This document shows positions 1 to 5,956 of a stretch of 9,988 nt of DNA, piece by piece (the stretch's first letter is position 1; each line of letters begins with the position of its first letter). The DNA lies in assembly GCA_031283405.1 (NCBI GenBank), contig JAITBX010000239.1:1-9988 (forward strand), in the 5' to 3' direction. This DNA is from Burkholderiales bacterium. GTDB lineage: Bacteria > Pseudomonadota > Gammaproteobacteria > Burkholderiales > Casimicrobiaceae. Made by a program: the position numbers and the translations under genes. Below the pieces are notes generated by a model that was given only the letters and a program-made list of their open reading frames with translations, was not told the DNA's origin and made no database searches.

Positions 1-164
1 CGATTTATGCCGAAGCTTACAATGCCGATCCGGAGTTCTATTCGTTCTACCGCAGCCTGGAAGCGTACCGGGGAACGTTTCAGGGCAAGAACGACGCTAT
101 CGTTCTCGATCCCTCTTCCGATTTCTTCCGCTATTTCAAGAAATACAAAGCGGGCAAACCATGA
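1..164 (+). CDS. hflC: HflC, C-terminal end (modulator of FtsH protease), partial
   Basis: This is the last 53 codons of a gene that starts before the window. Reading begins at base 3 and ends at the TGA at 162-164. The translated tail contains YAEAYNADPEFYSFYRSLEA and ends with a VLDPSSDFFRYF segment, which I recognise as the conserved C-terminus of HflC, an SPFH/prohibitin-fold protein. HflC pairs with HflK in a large periplasm-facing inner-membrane complex that surrounds FtsH and modulates its proteolysis of membrane proteins; this role is known for the family. The N-terminal membrane anchor and most of the SPFH domain lie outside the window. The next gene starts 21 bases after the stop, so co-transcription is likely. 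The identification is secure because this tail is strongly conserved and the downstream DUF2065 and purA genes fit an hfl locus. Confidence 0.9.
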   Translation, partial: IYAEAYNADPEFYSFYRSLEAYRGTFQGKNDAIVLDPSSDFFRYFKKYKAGKP

Positions 165-185
165 TTTTTTTGATTTGCGATAACA

Positions 186-371
186 ATGATGAAAACACTG
201 GGGCTGGCGATTGCGCTGCTGTGCATTCTGGAGGGATTGCTGCCCTTTCTGGCGCCTGGGCAGTGGCGCGAAGTCTTTCGTAAAATCATCGGCTTCTCGG
301 ATGGCCAACTGCGTTTCATCGGATTGATCTCGATCGTTGCCGGTTTGCTGCTGTGGTTCATGTTTCAATAA
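186..371 (+). CDS. DUF2065 (YjeT-like) small inner-membrane protein
   Basis: This is a 61-residue protein with two predicted membrane spans, about residues 4-24 and 42-60, joined by a short charged loop (QWREVFRKI). The LEGLLPFLAP motif near residues 15-24 is typical of the DUF2065 family, to which E. coli YjeT (about 65 residues) belongs. The molecular function of the family is not known. In many proteobacteria it is encoded next to hflK/hflC and purA, as here, which suggests a link to membrane-protein quality control, but that is inference from context only. Two adjacent ATG codons (186 and 189) could each start the protein. I see no strong Shine-Dalgarno site, and translational coupling to hflC, which stops 21 bases upstream, is possible. 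The length matches the family, so the gene appears intact. Confidence 0.85.
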   Translation: MMKTLGLAIALLCILEGLLPFLAPGQWREVFRKIIGFSDGQLRFIGLISIVAGLLLWFMFQ

Positions 372-404
372 CGGCTGTGCCATACTTTTGATTTGAAGAA
401 TTCT

Positions 405-413
405 AGGGAAAGG
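405..413 (+). promoter_or_regulatory. Shine-Dalgarno site fixing the purA start
   Basis: The purine-rich run AGGGAAAGG ends nine bases before the ATG at 423. It supports that ATG as the purA start. The same frame is also open from a TTG at 393, but that would add ten residues with no family similarity and would place this site inside the coding region. Confidence 0.7.
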
Positions 414-422
414 TTTGATCTC

Positions 423-1715
423 ATGGGGAAGAATGTCGTCGTTATCGGCACGCAGTGGGGCGATGAAGGCAAAGGCAAGATCGTCGATTGGCTGAGCGAA
501 TGCGCCAAGGGCGTCGTTCGTTTTCAGGGCGGGCACAACGCCGGTCACACGCTGGTGATCGGCCAGCGCAAAACCATTCTCCGGCTCATTCCTTCCGGCG
601 TGCTGCATCCGGCGGTTGCCGTCTATATAGGCAACGGCGTGGTGCTGTCGCCGCAAGCGTTGTTGCAAGAGATCGGCGAACTGGAAAATGCGGGCGTGCA
701 ACTGCGCAATCGTCTGAAAATTTCACCGGCTTGTCCGCTGGTGTTGCCTTACCATGTCGCCATCGACCAAGCGCGCGAATCGTCGATGGGCGACGGCAAG
801 ATCGGAACGACGGGACGCGGTATCGGCCCCGCCTACGAAGACAAAATCGCCCGTCGCGCCTTGCGGGTTCAGGATTTGTGCGATGCCGATATTTTTTCCG
901 CCAAGCTCGAAAAACTTGCCAAGTATCACAACTTTTTGCTCACCCAATATTATCGGCGTGAGCCTCTGCCGTTTGCGCGAGTGCGCGATGAAATGCTGGC
1001 GCTGGCGCCGCAAATCACGCCGATGATCGCCGATGTTGCCCACTTGTTGCACGAAGCGCGACTCAGAGGCGACTCGCTGCTTTTCGAGGGCGCCCAAGGC
1101 GCGATGCTCGACATCGACCACGGCACTTTCCCCTTCGTCACCAGTTCCAATTGTTTGGCAGGCAACGCTTTTGCCGGCAGCGGCATCAGCCCGAATGCCG
1201 TCGATTACATTCTCGGCATCGTCAAAGCCTACACCACCCGCGTCGGCACCGGCCCCTTTCCGACCGAACTGACCGATGATGTCGGCGCAGGACTTGGCAA
1301 GCGCGGCAATGAATTCGGCTCGGTCACAGGCCGTCCGCGCCGCTGCGGCTGGCTCGACATCGCACAATTGAAACGCTCGCTGCAACTGAACGGCGTCAGC
1401 GGTTTGTGCATCACCAAACTCGATGTGCTCGACGGCATGGACGAAGTGTGCATCGGCGTCGGCTACACCGTGAACGGCAAACCTGTCGAACTGATTCCGA
1501 CCGGCGCCGATGCCGTCGCGCAGTGCGTTCCGGTCTATGAGCGCTTCCCCGGCTGGCGCGAGTCCACCGTCGGCGTCAAAACTTTCGACGCCCTGCCCGC
1601 CAACGCCCGCGCTTACTTGAAACGGATTGAAGCGCTCACCGGTGTGCCGATTGCGATGGTGTCCACGGGGCCGGAACGCAACGAAACCATTATGGTTCAT
1701 CATCCCTTTCATTAA
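423..1715 (+). CDS. purA: Adenylosuccinate synthetase
   Basis: PurA catalyses IMP + L-aspartate + GTP to adenylosuccinate + GDP + phosphate, the first committed step from IMP to AMP, in the cytoplasm. The protein is 430 residues from the chosen ATG, close to the 432 of E. coli. The nucleotide-binding signature QWGDEGKGK lies at 11-19, with Asp14 and Lys17 in the catalytic loop. The GHNAGHT motif at 37-43 contains catalytic His42. The second family signature, TTGRGIGPAYEDK, lies at about 129-141, followed by the IMP-binding regions and a C-terminal STGPERNETI segment involved in nucleotide recognition. All key residues expected for the family are present and no frame break is visible. It follows the DUF2065 gene by 51 bases, with no obvious terminator between, and probably shares its transcript. 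In relatives I recall hisZ between these genes; it is absent here. Identification is very secure. Confidence 0.97.
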   Translation: MGKNVVVIGTQWGDEGKGKIVDWLSECAKGVVRFQGGHNAGHTLVIGQRKTILRLIPSGVLHPAVAVYIGNGVVLSPQALLQEIGELENAGVQLRNRLKISPACPLVLPYHVAIDQARESSMGDGKIGTTGRGIGPAYEDKIARRALRVQDLCDADIFSAKLEKLAKYHNFLLTQYYRREPLPFARVRDEMLALAPQITPMIADVAHLLHEARLRGDSLLFEGAQGAMLDIDHGTFPFVTSSNCLAGNAFAGSGISPNAVDYILGIVKAYTTRVGTGPFPTELTDDVGAGLGKRGNEFGSVTGRPRRCGWLDIAQLKRSLQLNGVSGLCITKLDVLDGMDEVCIGVGYTVNGKPVELIPTGADAVAQCVPVYERFPGWRESTVGVKTFDALPANARAYLKRIEALTGVPIAMVSTGPERNETIMVHHPFH

Positions 1716-1982
1716 CCCTTGCGGGAGAGGAAAAATTGCGCCTGCTTGAATCGAAATCAATAAGAGATTGAGACGTCGATGAACCCTGCCGCCATAGATA
1801 CTGAAGTTATCGTTCATCGAGTTCTGTTTATCCGCGGCCACAAGGTCATGCTGGATGCCGAACTCGCCGAACTCTATGGTGTGACCACCAAAGCGCTGAA
1901 TCAAGCGGTTAAACGTAATGCCCAGCGGTTTCCCTGATGACTTCATGTTCCAGCTAAACGCTACCGAGGCGACGGAACTCAA

Positions 1983-2003
1983 CCGGTCACAAGTTGTGAC
2001 CGG
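1983..2003. repeat. Perfect 21-bp palindrome inside the ORF6N gene
   Basis: The arms CCGGTCACAA (1983-1992) and TTGTGACCGG (1994-2003) are exact reverse complements around a single central G. They lie inside the codons for NRSQVVTGS. The spacing fits a double-stranded dyad for a dimeric protein better than an RNA hairpin, since a one-base loop would need the inner pairs to open. Function is unknown. Confidence 0.8.
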
Positions 2004-2022
2004 CTCACAGAAACATCGTGAT

Positions 2023-2056
2023 CCCCGTGTTCCGTTTGCTTTCACGGAACACGGGG
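2023..2056. repeat. Perfect 13-bp inverted repeat inside the ORF6N gene
   Basis: The arms CCCCGTGTTCCGT (2023-2035) and ACGGAACACGGGG (2044-2056) pair without mismatch around the eight-base loop TTGCTTTC. In RNA this would be a strong stem-loop in the middle of the coding sequence. It begins 19 bases after the palindrome at 1983-2003. It overlaps the codons for the conserved PFAFTEHGAL motif, so part of the symmetry may come from codon constraint. Confidence 0.85.
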
Positions 2057-2327
2057 CGCTGATGCTTGGTAATGTGTTGCGCTCGGATCGCGCAGTTGAA
2101 GTCAGCTTGATGATCGTTCGTGCTTTTGTCCAGTTGCGTGAAGCACTTTCGACGCACAAGGAACTTTCCGCCAAGTTGGAGGCATTGGAGAGGAAAGTCG
2201 GCAGCCACGATCAAGCGATTGCGGGACTCATCAGCGCCATTCGGCAACTCATGACTCCGCCGGATACAAAGAAGCGCAGCATAGGTTTCACCTCCGAGCA
2301 GCTTGAAAAATAACGTCATCACACAGC

Positions 2328-2837
2328 ATGACCGAAAAACTCCAAATCAGTTGGCCGCAATACCACACCTTGATAGAACGGCTTGCGTTCAAGGTGCATG
2401 AATCCGGCGAGCGCTTCGATCAAATCGCCTGTATCGCGCGCGGCGGCTTGCGCATCGGCGATGTTCTGTCGCGCATCTACGAACTGCCGCTGGCGATTCT
2501 CGCCACACATTCCTACGTGGCCGACGGCGGCACCGTGCGCGGTGAATTGATCGTTGCCGAACACCTGTCGATGACCACGCCCAAGCTGGGTGAGCGCATT
2601 CTGCTCGTCGATGATATGGTGGATTCCGGAGTCACGTTGAAGAAAGTAGCCGAAACGCTGCCGCAACGCTACCCCAACATCAGGGAAATCAAAACCGCCG
2701 TGTTGTGGTGGAAGGCTTGCTCGATTTTCAAGCCCGATTACTGGATCGATTATCTGCCCGACAACCCGTGGATTTGCCAGCCCTTTGAAATCTACGACCA
2801 AATGCGGGCTGAAGATATTCGCGGCCATTGGAAATAA
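2328..2837 (+). CDS. Purine-type phosphoribosyltransferase
   Basis: This 169-residue protein is a type I phosphoribosyltransferase, an enzyme class that transfers the ribose-5-phosphate of PRPP onto a nitrogenous base. The PRPP-binding signature is ILLVDDMVDSGVTL at residues 91-104, with the paired acidic residues Asp95-Asp96. The IARGGLRIGDVLSR segment at 36-49 matches the PPi-loop region of Gpt/HPRT-like enzymes. The likely substrate is hypoxanthine, guanine or xanthine, judged from resemblance to Gpt-type enzymes and from the nearby purA; the sequence alone does not settle which base. The C-terminal half is rich in Trp and Tyr (residues 127-150: WWK, DYW, NPWIC). The ATG follows the ORF6N stop by 14 bases and has no clear Shine-Dalgarno site, so translation may depend on upstream readthrough. 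A hairpin lies just after the stop. Confidence 0.88.
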   Translation: MTEKLQISWPQYHTLIERLAFKVHESGERFDQIACIARGGLRIGDVLSRIYELPLAILATHSYVADGGTVRGELIVAEHLSMTTPKLGERILLVDDMVDSGVTLKKVAETLPQRYPNIREIKTAVLWWKACSIFKPDYWIDYLPDNPWICQPFEIYDQMRAEDIRGHWK

Positions 2838-2840
2838 AAA

Positions 2841-2866
2841 TAGAGACAAGGCAGACCTTGTCTCTA
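2841..2866 (-). terminator. Hairpin between convergent genes; terminator for modA
   Basis: TAGAGACAAGG (2841-2851) and CCTTGTCTCTA (2856-2866) pair perfectly around the loop CAGA. On the minus strand the stem is followed by TTTTTATTTC, giving the form of a Rho-independent terminator for modA. On the + strand no T-run follows, so it would end the phosphoribosyltransferase transcript less well. The sequence also resembles small dispersed palindromes seen between genes in many bacteria. Confidence 0.75.
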
Positions 2867-2884
2867 CGTCGATTCTCTACTGCA

Positions 2885-3679
2885 TCATTCCGGCAACAGA
2901 AATCCGAAGCGTTTCAAGCTCCCTTTGGCTTTGTCGCTCAGCATGTACCGATAAAACCGCCGTGTGGCATCGCCGGCGTTTTTGAGCAACACCATGCGTT
3001 CTTTCAGCGGCGCGTACAGCGAATCCGACACCAGCATACATTTGCCGCCGCGCGCCGTCATCAGTTGGCCGGCCTGCGAATAAGCGACCAACGCGCCCTG
3101 CCCCGCGCCGTTGACCGCCATTTGCGCCGTTTGCGAAATATCGTCGCCGACCTCCAGTATTGCCTGTATTTCGTCCCACACCTGCTTTTGACGCAACACT
3201 TCCTCCGCCAAACGCCCATAGGGGTCGGCCTCGGGATCGGCAATCATGAGACGCTGCAAGCGGCCATCGCGCAACGCCGGACGAATGTCTGCCAAAAAAT
3301 TATCAGCTTTCAACGGCGAGCCGGAAGGCGCATAAAACGCCAGCCTCCCTATCGCGTACACATCGCCCTGCCCGTCGGTCTTGCCGGCCTCGATCAACTG
3401 TTTCGCCAGCAATTCATCCGCCGACAAAAACATCTCGAACGGCGCGTCGTCTCGAATCTGCGAATACAAACGGCGGGGCGCGCCCACGGCAATCCGCAAC
3501 TTTATCCGCGTCTCGTCCTCGAAGCCCTTGGCGATTTCCGACAGCAACGGCTGCAAATCCGAAGAAGCGGCAATCGTCGGCGGCTCGCTCTTTTGCGCCC
3601 GCGCAACGTCAAACGGCGCGGCAACCGCCCACAAGCCGCCCGCCATCAGTGCTTTCAAGATAAAACGCCGCTCAGACAT
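2885..3679 (-). CDS. modA: Molybdate-type ABC transporter substrate-binding protein
   Basis: This 264-residue protein resembles ModA, the periplasmic receptor that delivers molybdate (or tungstate) to the ModBC importer. An N-terminal signal with a basic start, hydrophobic core and likely cleavage after ARA at residue 28 directs export. Its SERRFILKAL start loosely fits a twin-arginine motif, so Tat export is possible; Sec export is the alternative. The mature part opens with IAASSDLQPLLSEIAKGFE, the usual first ligand loop of the family with its paired Ser residues. It continues with FEMFLSADELLAKQLIEAG, the second characteristic block. Length is normal. No modB or modC flanks it: the next genes on this strand are dps and trmJ upstream. 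The transporter partners must therefore lie elsewhere, or the ligand is another oxyanion. A candidate promoter lies at 3707-3737 and a terminator hairpin follows the stop. Confidence 0.85.
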   Translation of the reverse strand: MSERRFILKALMAGGLWAVAAPFDVARAQKSEPPTIAASSDLQPLLSEIAKGFEDETRIKLRIAVGAPRRLYSQIRDDAPFEMFLSADELLAKQLIEAGKTDGQGDVYAIGRLAFYAPSGSPLKADNFLADIRPALRDGRLQRLMIADPEADPYGRLAEEVLRQKQVWDEIQAILEVGDDISQTAQMAVNGAGQGALVAYSQAGQLMTARGGKCMLVSDSLYAPLKERMVLLKNAGDATRRFYRYMLSDKAKGSLKRFGFLLPE

Positions 3680-3706
3680 GGTGTGAGGTCAACGGAAAGA
3701 TGTCCT

Positions 3707-3737
3707 CTTATAGCATAAATTGTTGATAAAATGTCAA
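3707..3737 (-). promoter_or_regulatory. Candidate sigma-70 promoter for modA
   Basis: On the minus strand, TTGACA (3737-3732) is an exact -35 consensus and TATAAG (3712-3707) matches the -10 at five of six positions. The spacer is 19 bases, longer than the ideal 17. Transcription would start near 3700, about 20 bases before the modA ATG. No Mo-responsive ModE site was recognised. Confidence 0.45.
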
Positions 3738-3806
3738 TAGGCCGAAGTACGGTCAAAGTACAGCGGCAAAGGGTTAGAACGATTTGATTCAATCGAGCAC
3801 AAAGCA

Positions 3807-3836
3807 CTCCCCTCTCTCGCTTGCGAGAGAGGGGAG
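3807..3836. repeat. 14-bp perfect palindromic hairpin after dps
   Basis: CTCCCCTCTCTCGC (3807-3820) pairs exactly with GCGAGAGAGGGGAG (3823-3836) across TT. It lies 29 bases beyond the dps stop in the dps direction and between dps and the modA promoter. No T-run follows on the minus strand, so it is not a standard terminator. From memory, closely similar CCCTCTC...GAGAGGG palindromes are dispersed between genes in many proteobacteria, which makes a REP-like element the better reading. It may still protect or end the dps message. Confidence 0.65.
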
Positions 3837-3865
3837 ATTGATGAACGAGCGCGTCAGCGTGACCC

Positions 3866-4357
3866 TCACGCTTCCAACATGCTGCGCAGCATCCACGCTG
3901 TTTTTTCGTGTGTCTGCAAACGTTGCGTCAAGAGATCGGCGGTTGCTTCATCGCTGGCCTTGTCTGCCGCCGTAAAGCATTGACGCGCCGTCCGCGCCGC
4001 CGCTTCGTTGCCTTCGACCAGCAGCCGGATCATTTCCTCGGCTTTCGGTACGCCGACGGTTTCCTTGATCGACGATTGCTTCGCAAACACCGAGAACGCG
4101 CCCACCGCCGGATAACCCAGCGCACGAATGCGCTCGGCAATCAAGTCGGTGGAAGTCCACAACTCAGTGTATTGCCCCTCGAACATCACATGCAATGTGT
4201 TGAACATCGGGCCGGTCACGTTCCAGTGGAAATGATGCGTTTTCATGTACAACGCGAAAGTGTCGGCAAGCAACGCCGACAATCCCTTGGCGATTTTCGC
4301 ACGCTCTCCGGCAGAGATTCCGATATCGATCTTGGGCGCTTCGATTTTCCTGGGCAT
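3866..4357 (-). CDS. dps: Dps-family DNA-binding ferritin-like protein
   Basis: Dps proteins form 12-subunit shells that oxidise Fe(II) with hydrogen peroxide, store the iron and often bind DNA, protecting cells in starvation and oxidative stress. From the chosen ATG the protein has 163 residues, normal for the family. The signature HHFHWNVTGPMFNTLHVMFE spans 41-60. By alignment with E. coli Dps from memory, the ferroxidase residues are His44, His56, Glu60, Asp71 and Glu75. All are present, so the enzyme looks active. The N-terminus is short with three basic residues (MPRKIEAPK), leaving DNA binding possible but unproven. Upstream in-frame ATGs at 4363 and 4384 were rejected because the ribosome site directly abuts the first and lies after the second. 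The gene is preceded by trmJ on the same strand, 116 bases away, and probably has its own promoter. I saw no convincing OxyR or sigma-S site. Confidence 0.93.
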   Translation of the reverse strand: MPRKIEAPKIDIGISAGERAKIAKGLSALLADTFALYMKTHHFHWNVTGPMFNTLHVMFEGQYTELWTSTDLIAERIRALGYPAVGAFSVFAKQSSIKETVGVPKAEEMIRLLVEGNEAAARTARQCFTAADKASDEATADLLTQRLQTHEKTAWMLRSMLEA

Positions 4358-4363
4358 AAGCAT

Positions 4364-4370
4364 TCCTTTC
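4364..4370 (-). promoter_or_regulatory. Shine-Dalgarno site fixing the dps start
   Basis: On the minus strand GAAAGGA ends six bases before the ATG at 4357, an optimal distance. The ATG at 4363 follows it with no spacer, so it is unlikely to be used. Confidence 0.75.
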
Positions 4371-4473
4371 TTTGTGGAGGTCATTCAGTATCTGTTAACG
4401 CGATGAGAAAGCGTGCGTTGCAGACTTCATGTTCAATCATAACACTTGGGTAGCCCATATGAAAGAAGGCGAG

Positions 4474-5313
4474 TCACTTGTTTTTACCCTCATCCGCCTT
4501 CGCCGCTTCCAGCAGCGCATCCATCTCCGCCAGAATGCCGCGCAAAATGTTGACCTCTTCGCGCTCCAGCCCGGCTCGCGCGAAAAGACGCCGCAGTCGC
4601 GGCAACAAACGTTTGGGGCGTTCGGGATTCAGGAATCCGCAGTCAATCAGCGTTTTCTCGGCGTGCGCGTACAGTCTTTCGATCTCATCGTGCGTCGCGC
4701 CGGTGAAACGCGGCGCTTGCCAAACCGCCCCCGCGCCCAGCGTCACCCGCAACTCATAAGCCGCCACTTGCACCGCCGCCGCAAGATTCAGCGACGAATA
4801 CTGCGGATTGGCCGGAATGGTAGCCGCCACCGTGCATTGCGCCAATTCGGCGTTAGACAGCCCCGACATTTCCGTTCCGAAAACCAGCGCAATCTCTTTC
4901 GGCAAAAGCGACTCTGCCGTCGAATGTTTTATCGCCAACGGTTCTGCCGTCAACTGCCTCGCCGCTTCTTCCGCCATTTGCCGCGCCGTCAACACCCGTC
5001 CGGCAAATTCGCGCGGTCGCGCTGAAAACCCCGCCGCCCAAACGCATCCGGCCAGCGCCTCATCCAAAGTTGTTACCACCCGCACGCGCGCCAACACCTC
5101 GTCGGCGCCGGAAGCCATCGCCTCGGCTTCGGGCGCCGGAAAACGCGAGGGCGAGACGAGCACCAGTTGCGACAACCCCATCGTCCACATTGCCCGCGCC
5201 GCCGCGCCGATATTGCCGGGGTGACTGGTATGCACGAGCACGATCCGCACACGCGACAACGCCACCGGCCCCGCGTTGGGATGAGTCATGAGTTTTTCTG
5301 TTTGTTTTTCCAT
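4474..5313 (-). CDS. trmJ: TrmJ-type tRNA 2'-O-methyltransferase (SpoU/SPOUT)
   Basis: This 279-residue protein belongs to the SpoU branch of the SPOUT (trefoil-knot) methyltransferases. TrmJ transfers methyl from S-adenosylmethionine to the 2'-OH of nucleotide 32 in the tRNA anticodon loop, in the cytoplasm. Motif 1 is HTSHPGNIGAAARAM at 28-42, with conserved Asn34 and Arg40. Motif 2 is ALVFGTEMSGLSNAEL at 142-157. Motif 3 is IPANPQYSSLNLAAAVQV at 166-183, with the knot Asn176. The IRIVLVxTSHxGN-like start and YSSLNLA motif match TrmJ (formerly YfhQ) better than TrmH or RlmB. The region after 200 is a basic helical extension shared by longer TrmJ proteins. The start at 5313 has a GAGAAG-like site just upstream; an in-frame ATG eight codons later is the alternative. 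It points away from a small + strand gene, and a candidate promoter lies at 5364-5392. Confidence 0.9.
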   Translation of the reverse strand: MEKQTEKLMTHPNAGPVALSRVRIVLVHTSHPGNIGAAARAMWTMGLSQLVLVSPSRFPAPEAEAMASGADEVLARVRVVTTLDEALAGCVWAAGFSARPREFAGRVLTARQMAEEAARQLTAEPLAIKHSTAESLLPKEIALVFGTEMSGLSNAELAQCTVAATIPANPQYSSLNLAAAVQVAAYELRVTLGAGAVWQAPRFTGATHDEIERLYAHAEKTLIDCGFLNPERPKRLLPRLRRLFARAGLEREEVNILRGILAEMDALLEAAKADEGKNK

Positions 5314-5363
5314 TGCTTCTCTGTCGCTTGGTTGTCTGGTTTTGCTTTTGATGCCACACTTTT

Positions 5364-5392
5364 AGAATACGTCAGCGCGCCGATCACTTCAA
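5364..5392 (-). promoter_or_regulatory. Candidate sigma-70 promoter for trmJ
   Basis: On the minus strand TTGAAG (5392-5387) and TATTCT (5369-5364) are separated by exactly 17 bases. Each matches its consensus at four of six positions. The position, about 50 bases before the trmJ start, is suitable. The match is modest and could be chance. Confidence 0.35.
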
Positions 5393-5467
5393 CCCCAAAC
5401 ACAAAACAGCAAGCGGGCAAGCAAAGCGATTCGCTCTGGCGACGAATAAAAAATTTTATGGGAAATC

Positions 5468-5886
5468 ATGATGACCATTGAATCAAGACAAAATGCCCGA
5501 ACCGTGCAGCGAATCGTTTTGATCGCGGCGGCGACGCTTCTCTGCGCGTCGTGCGGCGAGCAGCGCAAAACCGTCCGCGCCTTTTCGCCCGAAATGAATA
5601 ACATGGAAATGTTGAGCATGACGCAACAGCCCGACTGGCAAATCCTTGCGGGCACGCAATGGTTGGGCACTACATACATCAATACTATCAAAGGAACGAA
5701 TGAAAAACTGAACGCCGGTTTCTTTTGGGACGGCAATCGCAACTACACACAAGCACGCACTGGGCGATCAGGCACGATGGAGGAACCATTCTCACATCCG
5801 ACAGCTACATGTTCAGGCCGGTGGACATCATGTACGACAAAGACGGTCAGCTACAGGAATTTCAGCAAATGCAAATGCTGAGATAA
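5468..5886 (+). pseudogene. Small putative lipoprotein, apparently frameshifted near 5783
   Basis: The gene opens at ATG 5468 with a basic stretch, a hydrophobic segment (IVLIAAATLLCASC) and a cysteine at about residue 29. This resembles a lipoprotein signal, although the lipobox is imperfect, with Cys rather than Leu at -3. The protein-like region then reads WLGTTYINTIKGTNEKLNAG and FFWDGNRNY. In the starting frame it ends at the TGA at 5879-5881, after a Cys/Ser/Thr-rich tail that looks like out-of-frame noise. The -1 frame over the same stretch instead gives ILTSDSYMFRPVDIMYDKDG, then QLQEFQQMQMLR, and stops at 5884-5886. One extra G in the GGAGG run at 5779-5783 would join the two into about 139 residues. 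I do not recognise a family. It is either a recent pseudogene or a one-base sequence error. The DUF3617 gene follows on the same strand 70 bases later. Confidence 0.55.
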
Positions 5887-5956
5887 GCATGAAATGCCAT
5901 GATATGATTTTAGTCAAAGTCAATTTTTCTTCCATCAACCATCAGGAGATCCCTCC

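Larger units (their letters stand above)
1779..2313 (+). pseudogene. ORF6N-domain DNA-binding-type protein, split by a +1 frameshift
   Basis: Two overlapping frames together encode one ORF6N-domain protein (KilA-N relative). The first frame (ATG 1779 to TGA 1935-1937, 52 codons) gives the domain start: VLFIRGHKVMLDAELAELYG, then VTTKALNQAVKRNAQRFP. The continuation PDDFMFQL, then RSQVVTG and PFAFTEHGALML, is in the +1 frame, ending in the TAA at 2311-2313. Removing one C from the run at 1932-1934 joins the halves into about 177 residues with no repeat or gap, close to what I expect for such genes. The C-terminal part has a likely coiled coil (LSAKLEALERKVGSHDQA). ORF6N domains occur in phage and bacterial proteins and are thought to bind nucleic acid; no specific function can be given. 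The gene sits between purA and a phosphoribosyltransferase gene, ending 14 bases before the latter, which suggests later insertion. The break may be a mutation, an assembly error or programmed +1 frameshifting at CCC-TGA. Confidence 0.75.

Noticed and set aside
393..422. A TTG start for purA ten codons upstream
   Set aside because: The ATG at 423 has a strong Shine-Dalgarno site and matches the family N-terminus.
723..2174. A 483-codon open frame on the minus strand opposite purA and the ORF6N gene
   Set aside because: It is an antisense shadow of purA, which has full family motifs on the + strand. The translation shows no recognisable domain, and the frame owes its length to the GC-biased codon usage of purA.
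2828..3718. A 296-codon + strand frame opposite modA
   Set aside because: It is rich in Arg, Gln and His, typical of an antisense frame, and shows no domain. modA on the other strand has a signal peptide and family motifs.
3736..3761. Short direct repeat AAGTAC upstream of modA as an operator
   Set aside because: Two copies of six bases at 11-base spacing are easily due to chance, and they match no regulator site I know.
3856..3872. AGCGTGA/TCACGCT hairpin at the dps stop codon as a terminator
   Set aside because: The stem is only seven pairs, overlaps the stop codon and has no following T-run on the minus strand.
3908..5025. Two long + strand frames opposite dps and trmJ
   Set aside because: Both are Arg/Gln-rich antisense readings with no motif; the minus-strand genes carry all catalytic residues.
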